Shown piece by piece: positions 1 to 7,408 of a stretch of 64,000 nucleotides of DNA. The notes below the pieces were generated by a model. That model worked only from the letters and a program-made list of their open reading frames with translations, ran no database searches and had not been told where the DNA came from. The DNA is from a virus, in IMG/VR virus record IMGVR_UViG_3300041411_000178, positions 62,001 to 126,000 of that record; one strand, written 5' to 3'. Position 1 is the stretch's first letter; each line of letters begins with the position of its first letter. Both the position numbers and the translations under genes were made by a program.

Positions 1-399
1 GTGTTCTGGGAGAACAAGAACGCCCTGCCGTACCTCACCATGGATGTACCGTCTGATATCACGCCTGAAAAGCTGATCACAGAATTCCACACCTTCATTG
101 CAGCCCGTAAGCTCCCACCTTTCTCGCAGTTGCGTATCCGAGGTGGTAAAGCTGAGATCGTTAACCCGATCGTGGAAGTAATGAAGAAAGACTACCCCAT
201 GTTTGGGATCAAGGCTGAGAACGAAGTCGATAAAAGCGTCAGTGTTGACGAGACGTTGTTTGATGCTAAGGTCTACGAAGGGGTTTCATTAACGAAAGAG
301 AACTTAAACGATTCTCTCATGCCAGAAGTTGCTCCCAGGTTCTTGGAACTGGGGATTGACCTGGAAGAGGCGTTTGAGGTGTTGGAGGAGTTCAAATGA
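1..399 (+). CDS. Hypothetical protein, probably 5-prime truncated
   Basis: The reading frame is open from the first base and ends at a TGA that overlaps the next gene by four bases (ATGA). The GTG at position 1 could be a start, but no upstream sequence is visible to show a ribosome site, so I treat the protein as possibly partial. The 132 visible residues are mixed alpha/beta in character with an acidic C-terminal half. There is no signal peptide, membrane segment or motif I recognise. The overlap implies translational coupling with the following gene. Function unknown; it opens a small run that leads to the SSB gene. Confidence 0.7.
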   Translation: MFWENKNALPYLTMDVPSDITPEKLITEFHTFIAARKLPPFSQLRIRGGKAEIVNPIVEVMKKDYPMFGIKAENEVDKSVSVDETLFDAKVYEGVSLTKENLNDSLMPEVAPRFLELGIDLEEAFEVLEEFK

Positions 400-1190
400 G
401 AGCACTGGGTGCGTTAGGCATGTCGGTGGGAACTTCACTGGCATTAGAACTTGGCGGGGATGCAGTCCGATCGGCGGATACCCTGCTGTTTAATCTCAGG
501 ACTTTGATCCGTAACGCTCAGGCAGCTTACGAGAAGGATGATGCAGGAGCTGACGACGTCAAGCAACTGGTCAAGGATGTTGAAGAGGATTTGGTTAAGT
601 TAGGCCAGTATCTGGAACAGCTGCGTAAAGGCAAGCCTATTCAGATGGTGGTCTACTACCCGTCTTACCGCGGTCTGAAAAGCAAGTACAAACACGCTGA
701 CCTGACCGACTTCATCAACAACGGTACTGAGAAACAGAAGAAGTTTGCCAAGTTGACTAAAGACGTGGCAGAAGGGCTAATGGAGAAACATTCCAAGATC
801 CTCGTGAGCACAGATATCGGCATGCCTGATTTTAAGGGGAATGGCGTTGTCATGACTCACCACGTAGTCGACCTGGCAGATGCACGCGGTATTGGTCGCC
901 TCTTTCTTCTGGAATCTTACACGGGGGTATTAAAACCTTTCACGACTTGGTACACCAAACTGACTGGCGGGGAAGAACTGCACTACATGCCGTTTAACCA
1001 CCTCACCATTCAGATCTTCGGCGATCGCTCTACCAACTTTAAATCGTCTTCCAAGGCGATCAAGGATCTGGTGAAGAAGCTTGCCCTGGACAGTAACTGG
1101 ACGTCAGCCACGTCTATGAGTCGTGTAAGAAACAGTATCGCTGGAATGGACAATCCCGTTGACAAAGCCGGACTCTTGATGATGTTGTAA
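396..1190 (+). CDS. Hypothetical protein, 264 aa
   Basis: The start ATG overlaps the stop of the gene before it (ATGA), and the upstream TTGGAGGAG is a good ribosome site. The product is soluble. Its N-terminal half looks helical, with a charged heptad-like stretch at about residues 35-75 (coiled coil possible). The C-terminal half is more mixed and includes a His-His pair at about residue 152. I do not recognise a family. The position between two small unknown genes and upstream of an SSB suggests a DNA metabolism or expression role, but that is inference only. Confidence 0.75.
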   Translation: MRALGALGMSVGTSLALELGGDAVRSADTLLFNLRTLIRNAQAAYEKDDAGADDVKQLVKDVEEDLVKLGQYLEQLRKGKPIQMVVYYPSYRGLKSKYKHADLTDFINNGTEKQKKFAKLTKDVAEGLMEKHSKILVSTDIGMPDFKGNGVVMTHHVVDLADARGIGRLFLLESYTGVLKPFTTWYTKLTGGEELHYMPFNHLTIQIFGDRSTNFKSSSKAIKDLVKKLALDSNWTSATSMSRVRNSIAGMDNPVDKAGLLMML

Positions 1191-1201
1191 GGGAACAGAC
1201 C

Positions 1202-1435
1202 ATGCTCGAGAACACTATTCGCGATTTGACATCTGAAGTGGATAATCGCATCAGCAGTGCGCAATGTCATGATGTTGATACGGGGCCTTTGGAGGAAGCA
1301 CTGAAAATGCTGCACCTGATCCCTGAACTGTTTGAAAAGATCAAGCATGGTGAGCCGGGACATGAAGCGTGGCTTAAGGAAGCTATCGAATGTCATTTCC
1401 TCGGTAAACCCATGCCGGAGTACGTCGCCAAGTAA
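1202..1435 (+). CDS. Hypothetical small protein, 77 aa
   Basis: A short gene starting 12 bases after the previous stop, with AAGGGA upstream of the ATG. The product is acidic and helical, with two Cys and several His (CHD near residue 22, ECHF near residue 67), and no membrane segment. The spacing and codon use match the two genes before it, so the three form one operon. Function unknown. Confidence 0.65.
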   Translation: MLENTIRDLTSEVDNRISSAQCHDVDTGPLEEALKMLHLIPELFEKIKHGEPGHEAWLKEAIECHFLGKPMPEYVAK

Positions 1436-1515
1436 CTCGTTTAATACCACTGAGTCGCCATTCATATAGACTCAAATCACCAATTTCCCAGTTTGAATAA
1501 AAAGGTAGAATCTCT

Positions 1516-2220
1516 ATGCAACCACAACGCAACGGCGCGCCCTCCGGTCAGAAGCGCAAGAAGACGTTCCTGAACGATTACCGTCAGGCACACCCATCCA
1601 CGGATGGTCCGATCAACGGTGGTAAGTACCCTGCTCAGCTGATGTTCGAGCAGAAGATCACCGGGCAGATCGTGTTGAAGATCAACGACGGCGTGTTCTC
1701 CGAAGGCAAGTCGACTCACAAAGAAGTCGAGCTCGATGCCTACGATCGCGGCCTGCTGTTCGAAGCCCTGAAAGACGCGGCTGATATCGCTGGTAACCCG
1801 AACTTCAAAGCGGCCAAGGTTGTACCGGCTCGTCACCAGTTCGTGTTTCAGGGCGGTTCGGGCCGTATGTCCGAGAAGCCAGTGGTGCAGTGCAACTTCA
1901 CCATCACCCGTGAAGACAACGGCGAGATCACCCTGGGTTACAGCAAGGGCGACTACAAGGCGCTGATCCGCTTCAAGGGTCCTCGCAGCATGAGCGTCAT
2001 GACCCGTACTCCAACCGGTGAAGTGGTTGAAGACAAAGGCATCATGTCCCGCTGGGCTGTGCGCCACTGGTGTGGCTTCATGAAGCCGGTGCTGGAACGT
2101 ATGGAACTGGAAGGCTGGGAACCACCGAAGCCTAAAGGTGACGCCGCTCCACGCAACAATGATTACAACAGCTCCAACGATTCGAGCAGCTCGACTGACT
2201 CCTTCGACGACGACTTCTAA
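1516..2220 (+). CDS. Probable single-stranded DNA-binding protein
   Basis: The product has 234 residues. A basic N-terminus (GQKRKK at about residues 11-16) leads into a compact beta-rich middle of about residues 40-190. It ends in a flexible Asn/Ser-rich linker closing with SFDDDF. A flexible linker with a short acidic tip ending in Phe is the hallmark of bacterial and phage SSBs, where the tip recruits replication and repair partners. The core does not show a textbook OB-fold signature that I can certify by eye, so the call rests mainly on the tail and overall layout. The gene stands alone between an 80-base leader and its own hairpin terminator, suggesting separate high expression. It is a likely partner of the polymerase and helicases in this window. 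Confidence 0.6.
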   Translation: MQPQRNGAPSGQKRKKTFLNDYRQAHPSTDGPINGGKYPAQLMFEQKITGQIVLKINDGVFSEGKSTHKEVELDAYDRGLLFEALKDAADIAGNPNFKAAKVVPARHQFVFQGGSGRMSEKPVVQCNFTITREDNGEITLGYSKGDYKALIRFKGPRSMSVMTRTPTGEVVEDKGIMSRWAVRHWCGFMKPVLERMELEGWEPPKPKGDAAPRNNDYNSSNDSSSSTDSFDDDF

Positions 2221-2237
2221 TCGTCCAAATGCTGATA

Positions 2238-2295
2238 AGAGCGGAGGGTAATCCTCCGTTCTGCTTAACCCTATGGCTGCTAATTGTTTTTTTTT
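2238..2295 (+). terminator. Hairpin terminator after the SSB gene
   Basis: Arms AGAGCGGAGG (2238-2247) and CCTCCGTTCT (2253-2262) pair around a five-base loop with one G-T wobble. A T-run follows at 2287-2295. Between hairpin and T-run lies ATGGCTGC (2273-2280), a sequence that recurs behind many hairpins in this window. Confidence 0.8.
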
Positions 2296-2328
2296 AAGTA
2301 ATTTCTCTATAGGCAAAAAGATTTAAAA

Positions 2329-2340
2329 CCTACATTATTC
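2329..2340 (+). promoter_or_regulatory. Putative phage promoter element CCTACATTATTC
   Basis: This element lies 36 bases upstream of the next start codon, directly after a terminator, and is preceded by TTTAAAA. The same TTTAAA-CCTACATTATT arrangement occurs at 52703, also after a terminator and before a gene, and variants occur at 7352, 39062 and 58021. It resembles the AT-rich TATATTAC element known from phiKZ early promoters. Function is inferred from position and recurrence. Confidence 0.5.
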
Positions 2341-2375
2341 CCTGGTAGACGACATTACTGTTTGGAGTTAGTAAC

Positions 2376-3935
2376 ATGCTTGAGCTTGCGATACGCCGAA
2401 CCTCCAGCAAGAAGTTCGAAGGGATTCTGATTACGTTCAACGATCAGATTATTAAGTTCAACGGCGAAGCGGCCATTAAACTGGAACGCACGATCAAGGA
2501 TCGCAGCGAAGCCACCTACAACCTGTTCGATTGCTTCAATGATTACATTGAAGGCACCATGGACCACGATCAGCAGAAGTATCTGTTCGATCTGTACAAC
2601 AAAGCTTACACCATTGTTGAGAGCGGTAAGTTCCAGGATTACAACGACGACCTGGCCCAAATCAAACCCATCACTGATGAGATCCTCGACTTCATCAACG
2701 TGCCGAAGTACTGCTCGTTCATCCATTACTCCAAGTACATGAAGATCCCCAAAGATCTGAGTGAAGCAGCGAGCAAGGGTGACTATCCAGAACAAACCAC
2801 CATCCGTGACCACGACTACGTCGAGCAGGTTAAGTTGGCGTTTGTGGCACGGACTATCTATCCAATCGTCTTCGGTCTGCAAGCACGATTCGAAGTGTTC
2901 ATGGGCAGTGGTGGTTTCAGCGATCTGGCCTGCGGTAACCTGATCAAGGATAACCCGTGGATCACACAACTGCCGGGTTGGCACAAACTGACCGGTTACG
3001 TCAAGTTCGCGTTTGACAAGCGTGGTATTCCTACCCAGCCTGACAGTGTCACCAGTGTTGAGAACTTTGTTGATAAAGTACTTTTTAACACGGTGTTCAA
3101 TCGTCTATGCTGTGCGGCTATTCCGGAAACGGAAGAAGGCAAGAACATTGCCACTGCTATTAACGCCTCGGTTAAGCAGCACGAGTCGTTGGGTGGTAAC
3201 TTCACGCAACGGGATTATCCAAGCGAGTCGGATGACGACAAGCGCTCGATGCTGGACAAGCACCAGATCAGTGAGGAAGTGCGCTCGACAGATGACACCG
3301 TATCGGCTGAGTTCTTCAGCTTTACGTTGTTTGACGAAGAAGACAATCCTCGTTACAAAGATCGCTTCAAGTACACCTGTGCGGCATTGGGTGTGCAGAA
3401 CGTTGAGCTGGTCGAGAAGATCTACGACAACCTGTCGCCACACTGGGACTTCGAGTTGGAAGATCACATCCTCAAGCTCCTGCAACTGACGTTTGCTTTT
3501 GAGGTGTCTCCATTTACCTTTGAAGCAGCCGGCTATGATCAACTGATGGCAGCGATCTGCATTGCGCAGGTACGACTGCATGAGCAAGGTTACAAGTACT
3601 TGCCGTCGGTGATTGGTGCGATCAAGGATCCGAATGGTGAACTGTCGCTACCAGATGGATTCAACCTGAGCGAAGAAGATCGTCAGTTCATGTCGTCCAT
3701 CTGTGAGATTCAAAACCGTAACAACGAAGGCCGCTCGTTTAACGAAGCAGTCGTCGCCGCCCAATCGTTCCTTGATAAGTTCGGTCGTGGCGTCTGGCAG
3801 TCCAATTTGGAATATGGGGTATTGGATACGCCAGAGACTTATGCATTGGTGGGTCAGGGCAAACTCTTTGCTCTGGAAATCAGCATTGAAGTCAAGAACG
3901 AATTCATGGCGTTGAACCGTAAAGTAAACGCCTAA
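2376..3935 (+). CDS. Conserved phage protein; candidate fifth subunit of the non-virion RNAP
   Basis: The 519-residue soluble protein starts 15 bases after TTTGGAG. It is mostly helical and acidic, with no catalytic motif, signal peptide or membrane segment that I can see. The reason to suspect an RNAP role is position: it begins a block that leads, after two more plus-strand genes, to the RNAP beta C-terminal and beta-prime C-terminal genes. In phiKZ the gene for the lineage-specific subunit gp68 sits in the same relative place before gp71-73 and gp74. That is inference from gene order, not from a motif. It could equally be another early or structural protein. It has its own promoter-like element upstream and is followed 31 bases later by the next gene. 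Confidence 0.6.
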   Translation: MLELAIRRTSSKKFEGILITFNDQIIKFNGEAAIKLERTIKDRSEATYNLFDCFNDYIEGTMDHDQQKYLFDLYNKAYTIVESGKFQDYNDDLAQIKPITDEILDFINVPKYCSFIHYSKYMKIPKDLSEAASKGDYPEQTTIRDHDYVEQVKLAFVARTIYPIVFGLQARFEVFMGSGGFSDLACGNLIKDNPWITQLPGWHKLTGYVKFAFDKRGIPTQPDSVTSVENFVDKVLFNTVFNRLCCAAIPETEEGKNIATAINASVKQHESLGGNFTQRDYPSESDDDKRSMLDKHQISEEVRSTDDTVSAEFFSFTLFDEEDNPRYKDRFKYTCAALGVQNVELVEKIYDNLSPHWDFELEDHILKLLQLTFAFEVSPFTFEAAGYDQLMAAICIAQVRLHEQGYKYLPSVIGAIKDPNGELSLPDGFNLSEEDRQFMSSICEIQNRNNEGRSFNEAVVAAQSFLDKFGRGVWQSNLEYGVLDTPETYALVGQGKLFALEISIEVKNEFMALNRKVNA

Positions 3936-3966
3936 GCAACTGAACTATCTTCGAGGTTAAAGCAAC

Positions 3967-5403
3967 ATGGCAGAAATTACGCTGATCAAAGCAATCTTCG
4001 GTATGGGTAACATGAACCATACCCACGTCCATCGGCACAACATCCTGGACATGTCGACGATGAACATCGACACCATCAAGATGGAGCAGCATCAAGGTGG
4101 TGTAACCCCTAACACACTGAATGCCATTGCTGCTCAGTCGGGCGGTCTGACCACGCGTCCATCCGGTGCGGTCAACATCGAAGATGACTGGAACATCCGT
4201 CGCGGTCTGGGGATGTTTACTTTCCTCATTACCAGCAACTCGGTTGAACAAGCCGAACTCGCAGTACTGGGTTACATGACCGGCGGTCAAGCCAGCCATG
4301 AAGGTATCGAACCTCAGACCATGTTCGTGCCGGTGCGTTGCTGGGATACCCGCACTACGCAGAAGTTCGACAACATGGGTCTGCCAATGGCGTCGACTGT
4401 TATTGCGTCGTCTCACCAGTTCCTGATGGGTGACCCAACCGGCCGTGACGAACTGAAGTCGGTACGTCCGCTGGACATGGCGCAAGAAGTGCTGGGCTAC
4501 ATGGCCAGTTCTGCGGATGGCATGCAAGATGGCTTTGACGGCATCCTGGCGGCTGACCTGCGTCAGAACGTAGTCATGTCCAAGACTGACAACCTCAACC
4601 CAACACACCACGCTCGTGAGCTGTTGAAGATTGCGGCAGCCACTACCACCGAAGGCCAGTACACCGGTATCGCAAATGCCATCGGTGATGCAATGGTCGG
4701 TCCTGGTATTGGTGAAGCACCTCTGACCAGCAACGAGTTCTTCAAAACCATGATGGCGGCAGGTGGTAGCTTCTCCATGAGCAACTTCATGGGCTGGAGC
4801 ATGGCGGAGATCAACTCGGTCTTCACCAACCTGCCAGACGTGATGAACATCACGCTGCTTAACCCAAGCGCCACGGTAGCTGTTGACAACACGCTGATCT
4901 CTCACGAGCACGGCGGTGCCAACAGCTTTGAAACCATCGCGGCTGAGCTGGCTTACCTGACGGTTCACATGCTGATCCGTTGCGGCCTGACTCACCTGGT
5001 GTTCTCTGCAACCAACAACCCACATCACTTCAGCGGTCTGGAAGGTTCGGACTCGGGTGTGGAAGTGGTGACTGGTACGTTCGGTTCGGTACTCGACCAC
5101 GACGAACACGCGATCAATCGGGTAGAACGCTTCAAGGAAATGCTGCGGGGCTTGTTCTTCAGCAAGTACTCGACGCAGTTCGTTCACACCTCGACGATCA
5201 TCAGCGTTCAGGTCAGCTGCCACCTGTTCGGTGAAACCGACGTGACGGTGTTCTTCAACGGGGAGGAAGGTCTCCAACGGAAGTACACCAATGCTACGTA
5301 CGCGGTTAACCGGACCAGTACCAACATCACCAACAGCCAAGACGGTCTGAATGAGGCTCAAAACTTCATGACGAACATCACCGAATACTTCACAAAGAAC
5401 TAA
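3967..5403 (+). CDS. Conserved phage protein of unknown function, 478 aa
   Basis: The start ATG follows GAGGTTAAAGCAAC. The N-terminal 60 residues are rich in Met, His and Asn. The rest looks like a globular mixed fold with many short beta segments and a Thr/Asn-rich C-terminus, without membrane segments. I recognise no family motif. It lies between the candidate RNAP subunit gene and the Asn-rich protein gene, with only 9 bases to the latter, so all three are co-transcribed. In phiKZ the gene after gp68 is gp69, reported to act in protein import into the phage nucleus; only gene order suggests the comparison, so I do not name it. The codon use is that of a well expressed gene. Confidence 0.6.
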   Translation: MAEITLIKAIFGMGNMNHTHVHRHNILDMSTMNIDTIKMEQHQGGVTPNTLNAIAAQSGGLTTRPSGAVNIEDDWNIRRGLGMFTFLITSNSVEQAELAVLGYMTGGQASHEGIEPQTMFVPVRCWDTRTTQKFDNMGLPMASTVIASSHQFLMGDPTGRDELKSVRPLDMAQEVLGYMASSADGMQDGFDGILAADLRQNVVMSKTDNLNPTHHARELLKIAAATTTEGQYTGIANAIGDAMVGPGIGEAPLTSNEFFKTMMAAGGSFSMSNFMGWSMAEINSVFTNLPDVMNITLLNPSATVAVDNTLISHEHGGANSFETIAAELAYLTVHMLIRCGLTHLVFSATNNPHHFSGLEGSDSGVEVVTGTFGSVLDHDEHAINRVERFKEMLRGLFFSKYSTQFVHTSTIISVQVSCHLFGETDVTVFFNGEEGLQRKYTNATYAVNRTSTNITNSQDGLNEAQNFMTNITEYFTKN

Positions 5404-5412
5404 GGACCTGCC

Positions 5413-6885
5413 ATGAATGAATTGAACAAGTTGTACAAAGCCATGTTGATGTCATGGGGTTCCGTAATCAAAGATGACGCCCGTATTGTGGTGTCCATCA
5501 ATGGTGACGAGATTCCGGTCCGCATCGACGACATGGACATGCACCTGCCGCTGTCCGAAGTCCTCGACGGCAATTGCATCGACAAGGTGTTCTTCCATCC
5601 GGCCTGCGAAAACGTGACCTCCAAGGAAACTGAAGTGTTCAAGGTGATTCGTCGCCTGTCCACCCTCAAGCTCCTGACCACGTTCACCGAGTACGTGCCG
5701 ATCATGTTCGGCGTGGCGAGCAAGACCACCAAGCAAGCCTGGCGTCAGAACATCCTCGACATGCTCGAGCCTCTGAAGTCGGCCAAGCGTACCTTCCGTG
5801 ATGAGCTGAAGAAACTGTTCAGCCAGATGCAAGTGGAAGTCAACGACAACGGCGTCGACAACCGTTTCCTGCACATCAAGGTCACCAAGGGTGGTGGTCG
5901 TGGCAAGAGCGGTGAGAAGGTCTACTACAAAGCCAAGCCGGTGTTCCCGTTCTACAACGAGATCATCAAGCGTCTGGCTCGCTCCGAAGGTCAGTCTGAC
6001 AACCAGACGGTTGAACTGAACGGCTTCAGCGTATCGATCGGCGCACTGAAGTTGGCGGCTCACCTGTTCCAGCAGATCCTGCCAATCGTGGAATCGCCGG
6101 ACGATCTGGAAATCGAATCGACCAGTCAAGTCGGCGCGCGTCTGTGTGCATACCTGGGTTGCTACTACGAGTTGGCTGAACAGCTGAACCGTATCCAGAA
6201 CACCTTCCGTGCAGACTTCGACAAGGCCGGTGTCTACCCAATCGACACCAACTGGTACGAACACCTGGAAGAGCTGCCGGAAATCTACCGTCAGGTGCCT
6301 ACGCTGGATTACAACAGCCACAACACCCAGGACGAAGAAGTCCAGCAGACCACCAACCAGCGCAACAACACCAACCTGTTCTCGGTCAGCGGCAATCGCA
6401 ACCAGAACAATAACAACAACCAAAACAACAACAGCAATAACAACAACAATAACGGCGGTAATAACAATAACCGTGCGAATGTTGTTGGCGGTAATGACGG
6501 TAGCTTCGACACCACCGTTCCAGCAATGGAATATGGCGACAACTACGTCAAGACCGAAATCGATTACATGAACGGCCACGTGATGCACTACGCCGTGAAC
6601 AACAATGGCAACCAGGTCATCTACCAGTGCACCCGCCACGGTAACCTGCTGCGTCGTATCGAAAGCAGCATGATGAACAACATGGGCGCCATGAACATGA
6701 TGGGCATGGGCGGTATGGGTGGCATGGGCGGTAACATGATGGGTGGTCAGCAATTGGCCAACGGCATGATCCTGCTGCCTAACGGTATGACCGTAATGCC
6801 GCAACAACTGCAACAAATGATGCGCCCAAGCACAAGCCAAGGCGCACCGGCTGGCACGTCGGACTATTCGGTTTCGACTTTCTAA
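5413..6885 (+). CDS. Unknown protein with prion-like low-complexity C-terminus
   Basis: The product has 490 residues and starts after TAAGGACCTGCC. Residues 1 to about 310 are a folded domain with a Gly-rich basic loop at about 158-166 (KGGGRGKSG), which could bind nucleic acid. Residues of about 320-355 are an almost pure Asn/Gln tract encoded by AAC/AAT repeats. A short ordered stretch follows, then a Met/Gly-rich repeat at about 415-445 (MGMGGMGGMGG), then a Gln-rich tail. Asn/Gln and Gly-rich tracts of this kind drive self-association or phase separation in other proteins; that is inference here. It closes the block that starts with the candidate RNAP subunit, and is followed by a strong hairpin shared with the convergent minus-strand gene. 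Confidence 0.65.
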   Translation: MNELNKLYKAMLMSWGSVIKDDARIVVSINGDEIPVRIDDMDMHLPLSEVLDGNCIDKVFFHPACENVTSKETEVFKVIRRLSTLKLLTTFTEYVPIMFGVASKTTKQAWRQNILDMLEPLKSAKRTFRDELKKLFSQMQVEVNDNGVDNRFLHIKVTKGGGRGKSGEKVYYKAKPVFPFYNEIIKRLARSEGQSDNQTVELNGFSVSIGALKLAAHLFQQILPIVESPDDLEIESTSQVGARLCAYLGCYYELAEQLNRIQNTFRADFDKAGVYPIDTNWYEHLEELPEIYRQVPTLDYNSHNTQDEEVQQTTNQRNNTNLFSVSGNRNQNNNNNQNNNSNNNNNNGGNNNNRANVVGGNDGSFDTTVPAMEYGDNYVKTEIDYMNGHVMHYAVNNNGNQVIYQCTRHGNLLRRIESSMMNNMGAMNMMGMGGMGGMGGNMMGGQQLANGMILLPNGMTVMPQQLQQMMRPSTSQGAPAGTSDYSVSTF

Positions 6886-6899
6886 GCAGCCATAAGGCT

Positions 6900-6943
6900 A
6901 GCAGGCTGGGGAATTCCCCAGCCTGCTATACCTTTCTTTTTTA
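6900..6943 (+). terminator. Bidirectional hairpin terminator
   Basis: A perfect 14-bp inverted repeat with no unpaired bases at the centre (6900-6913 with 6914-6927) is followed by CTTTCTTTTTT on the plus strand. It separates convergent genes. On the minus strand the hairpin is followed by TTATGGCTGCTTA (6898 down to 6886), the recurring tail sequence. Confidence 0.85.
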
Positions 6944-7270
6944 GGCTTTAACGGTATTACTGCGGGATATGGCTTTGTTCAAATCGCTCTCGTTGATCAT
7001 CTGAAACGAATGCATCTCAGACACATCCTGGTTGGGATCAGAGATGTCGTTGATAAATGCAGTGGCCCAACGCAAGTGAGCCGGGATGTTCATGACACGC
7101 ATCACCCGATAGAAGTCGTTACGGAATGCGTAGAGCATCGCTCGGTCCACAATGGGCATCAACTGAGAACCGCGCAGCAGGATTTCTTTTTCAGAACGAA
7201 CCAAAGTCTTGAAGGCTTCGGTGTAGTAAATGTCTTTACCGTTATCCGATTCGTTGTTTGGAATTGGCAT
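6941..7270 (-). CDS. Hypothetical small protein, 109 aa
   Basis: I place the start at 7270, because GGAGAGGACA lies just upstream and the ATG at 7282 overlaps that ribosome site. The protein is soluble, charged and mostly helical. It has a Ser/Asn/Asp-rich N-terminus and an RNDFYRVMRVM stretch near the middle. No family recognised. It is the only minus-strand gene inside an otherwise plus-strand expression block, and it diverges from the RNAP beta gene, so the 138-base gap to that gene carries promoters for both directions. It ends 16 bases beyond the shared hairpin. Confidence 0.7.
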   Translation of the reverse strand: MPIPNNESDNGKDIYYTEAFKTLVRSEKEILLRGSQLMPIVDRAMLYAFRNDFYRVMRVMNIPAHLRWATAFINDISDPNQDVSEMHSFQMINESDLNKAISRSNTVKA

Positions 7271-7351
7271 TGTCCTCTCCAAGCTAATTGTTAACTGGCG
7301 GCCCTATCCTTTATTGCTATAAGCGATATGGCAACCCTAATAAAACTTAAA

Positions 7352-7363
7352 CCTATATCATCC
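7352..7363 (+). promoter_or_regulatory. Putative phage promoter element CCTATATCATCC
   Basis: This element lies 46 bases upstream of the RNAP beta gene start and is preceded by CTTAAA. It matches the elements at 2329 and 52703 in form (CCTAYATYATY). The flanking gap of 138 bases holds no other gene. Inference from recurrence. Confidence 0.45.
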
Positions 7364-7408
7364 TTTTGAGTAGGTAGTACAAAGTTTAAGATAATAGGAG
7401 AAAGCATT

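Noticed and set aside
6412-6470. AAC/AAT repeat as a simple DNA microsatellite or CRISPR-like repeat
   Set aside because: It is in frame and codes for the Asn tract; codon choice is mixed, and there are no spacers.
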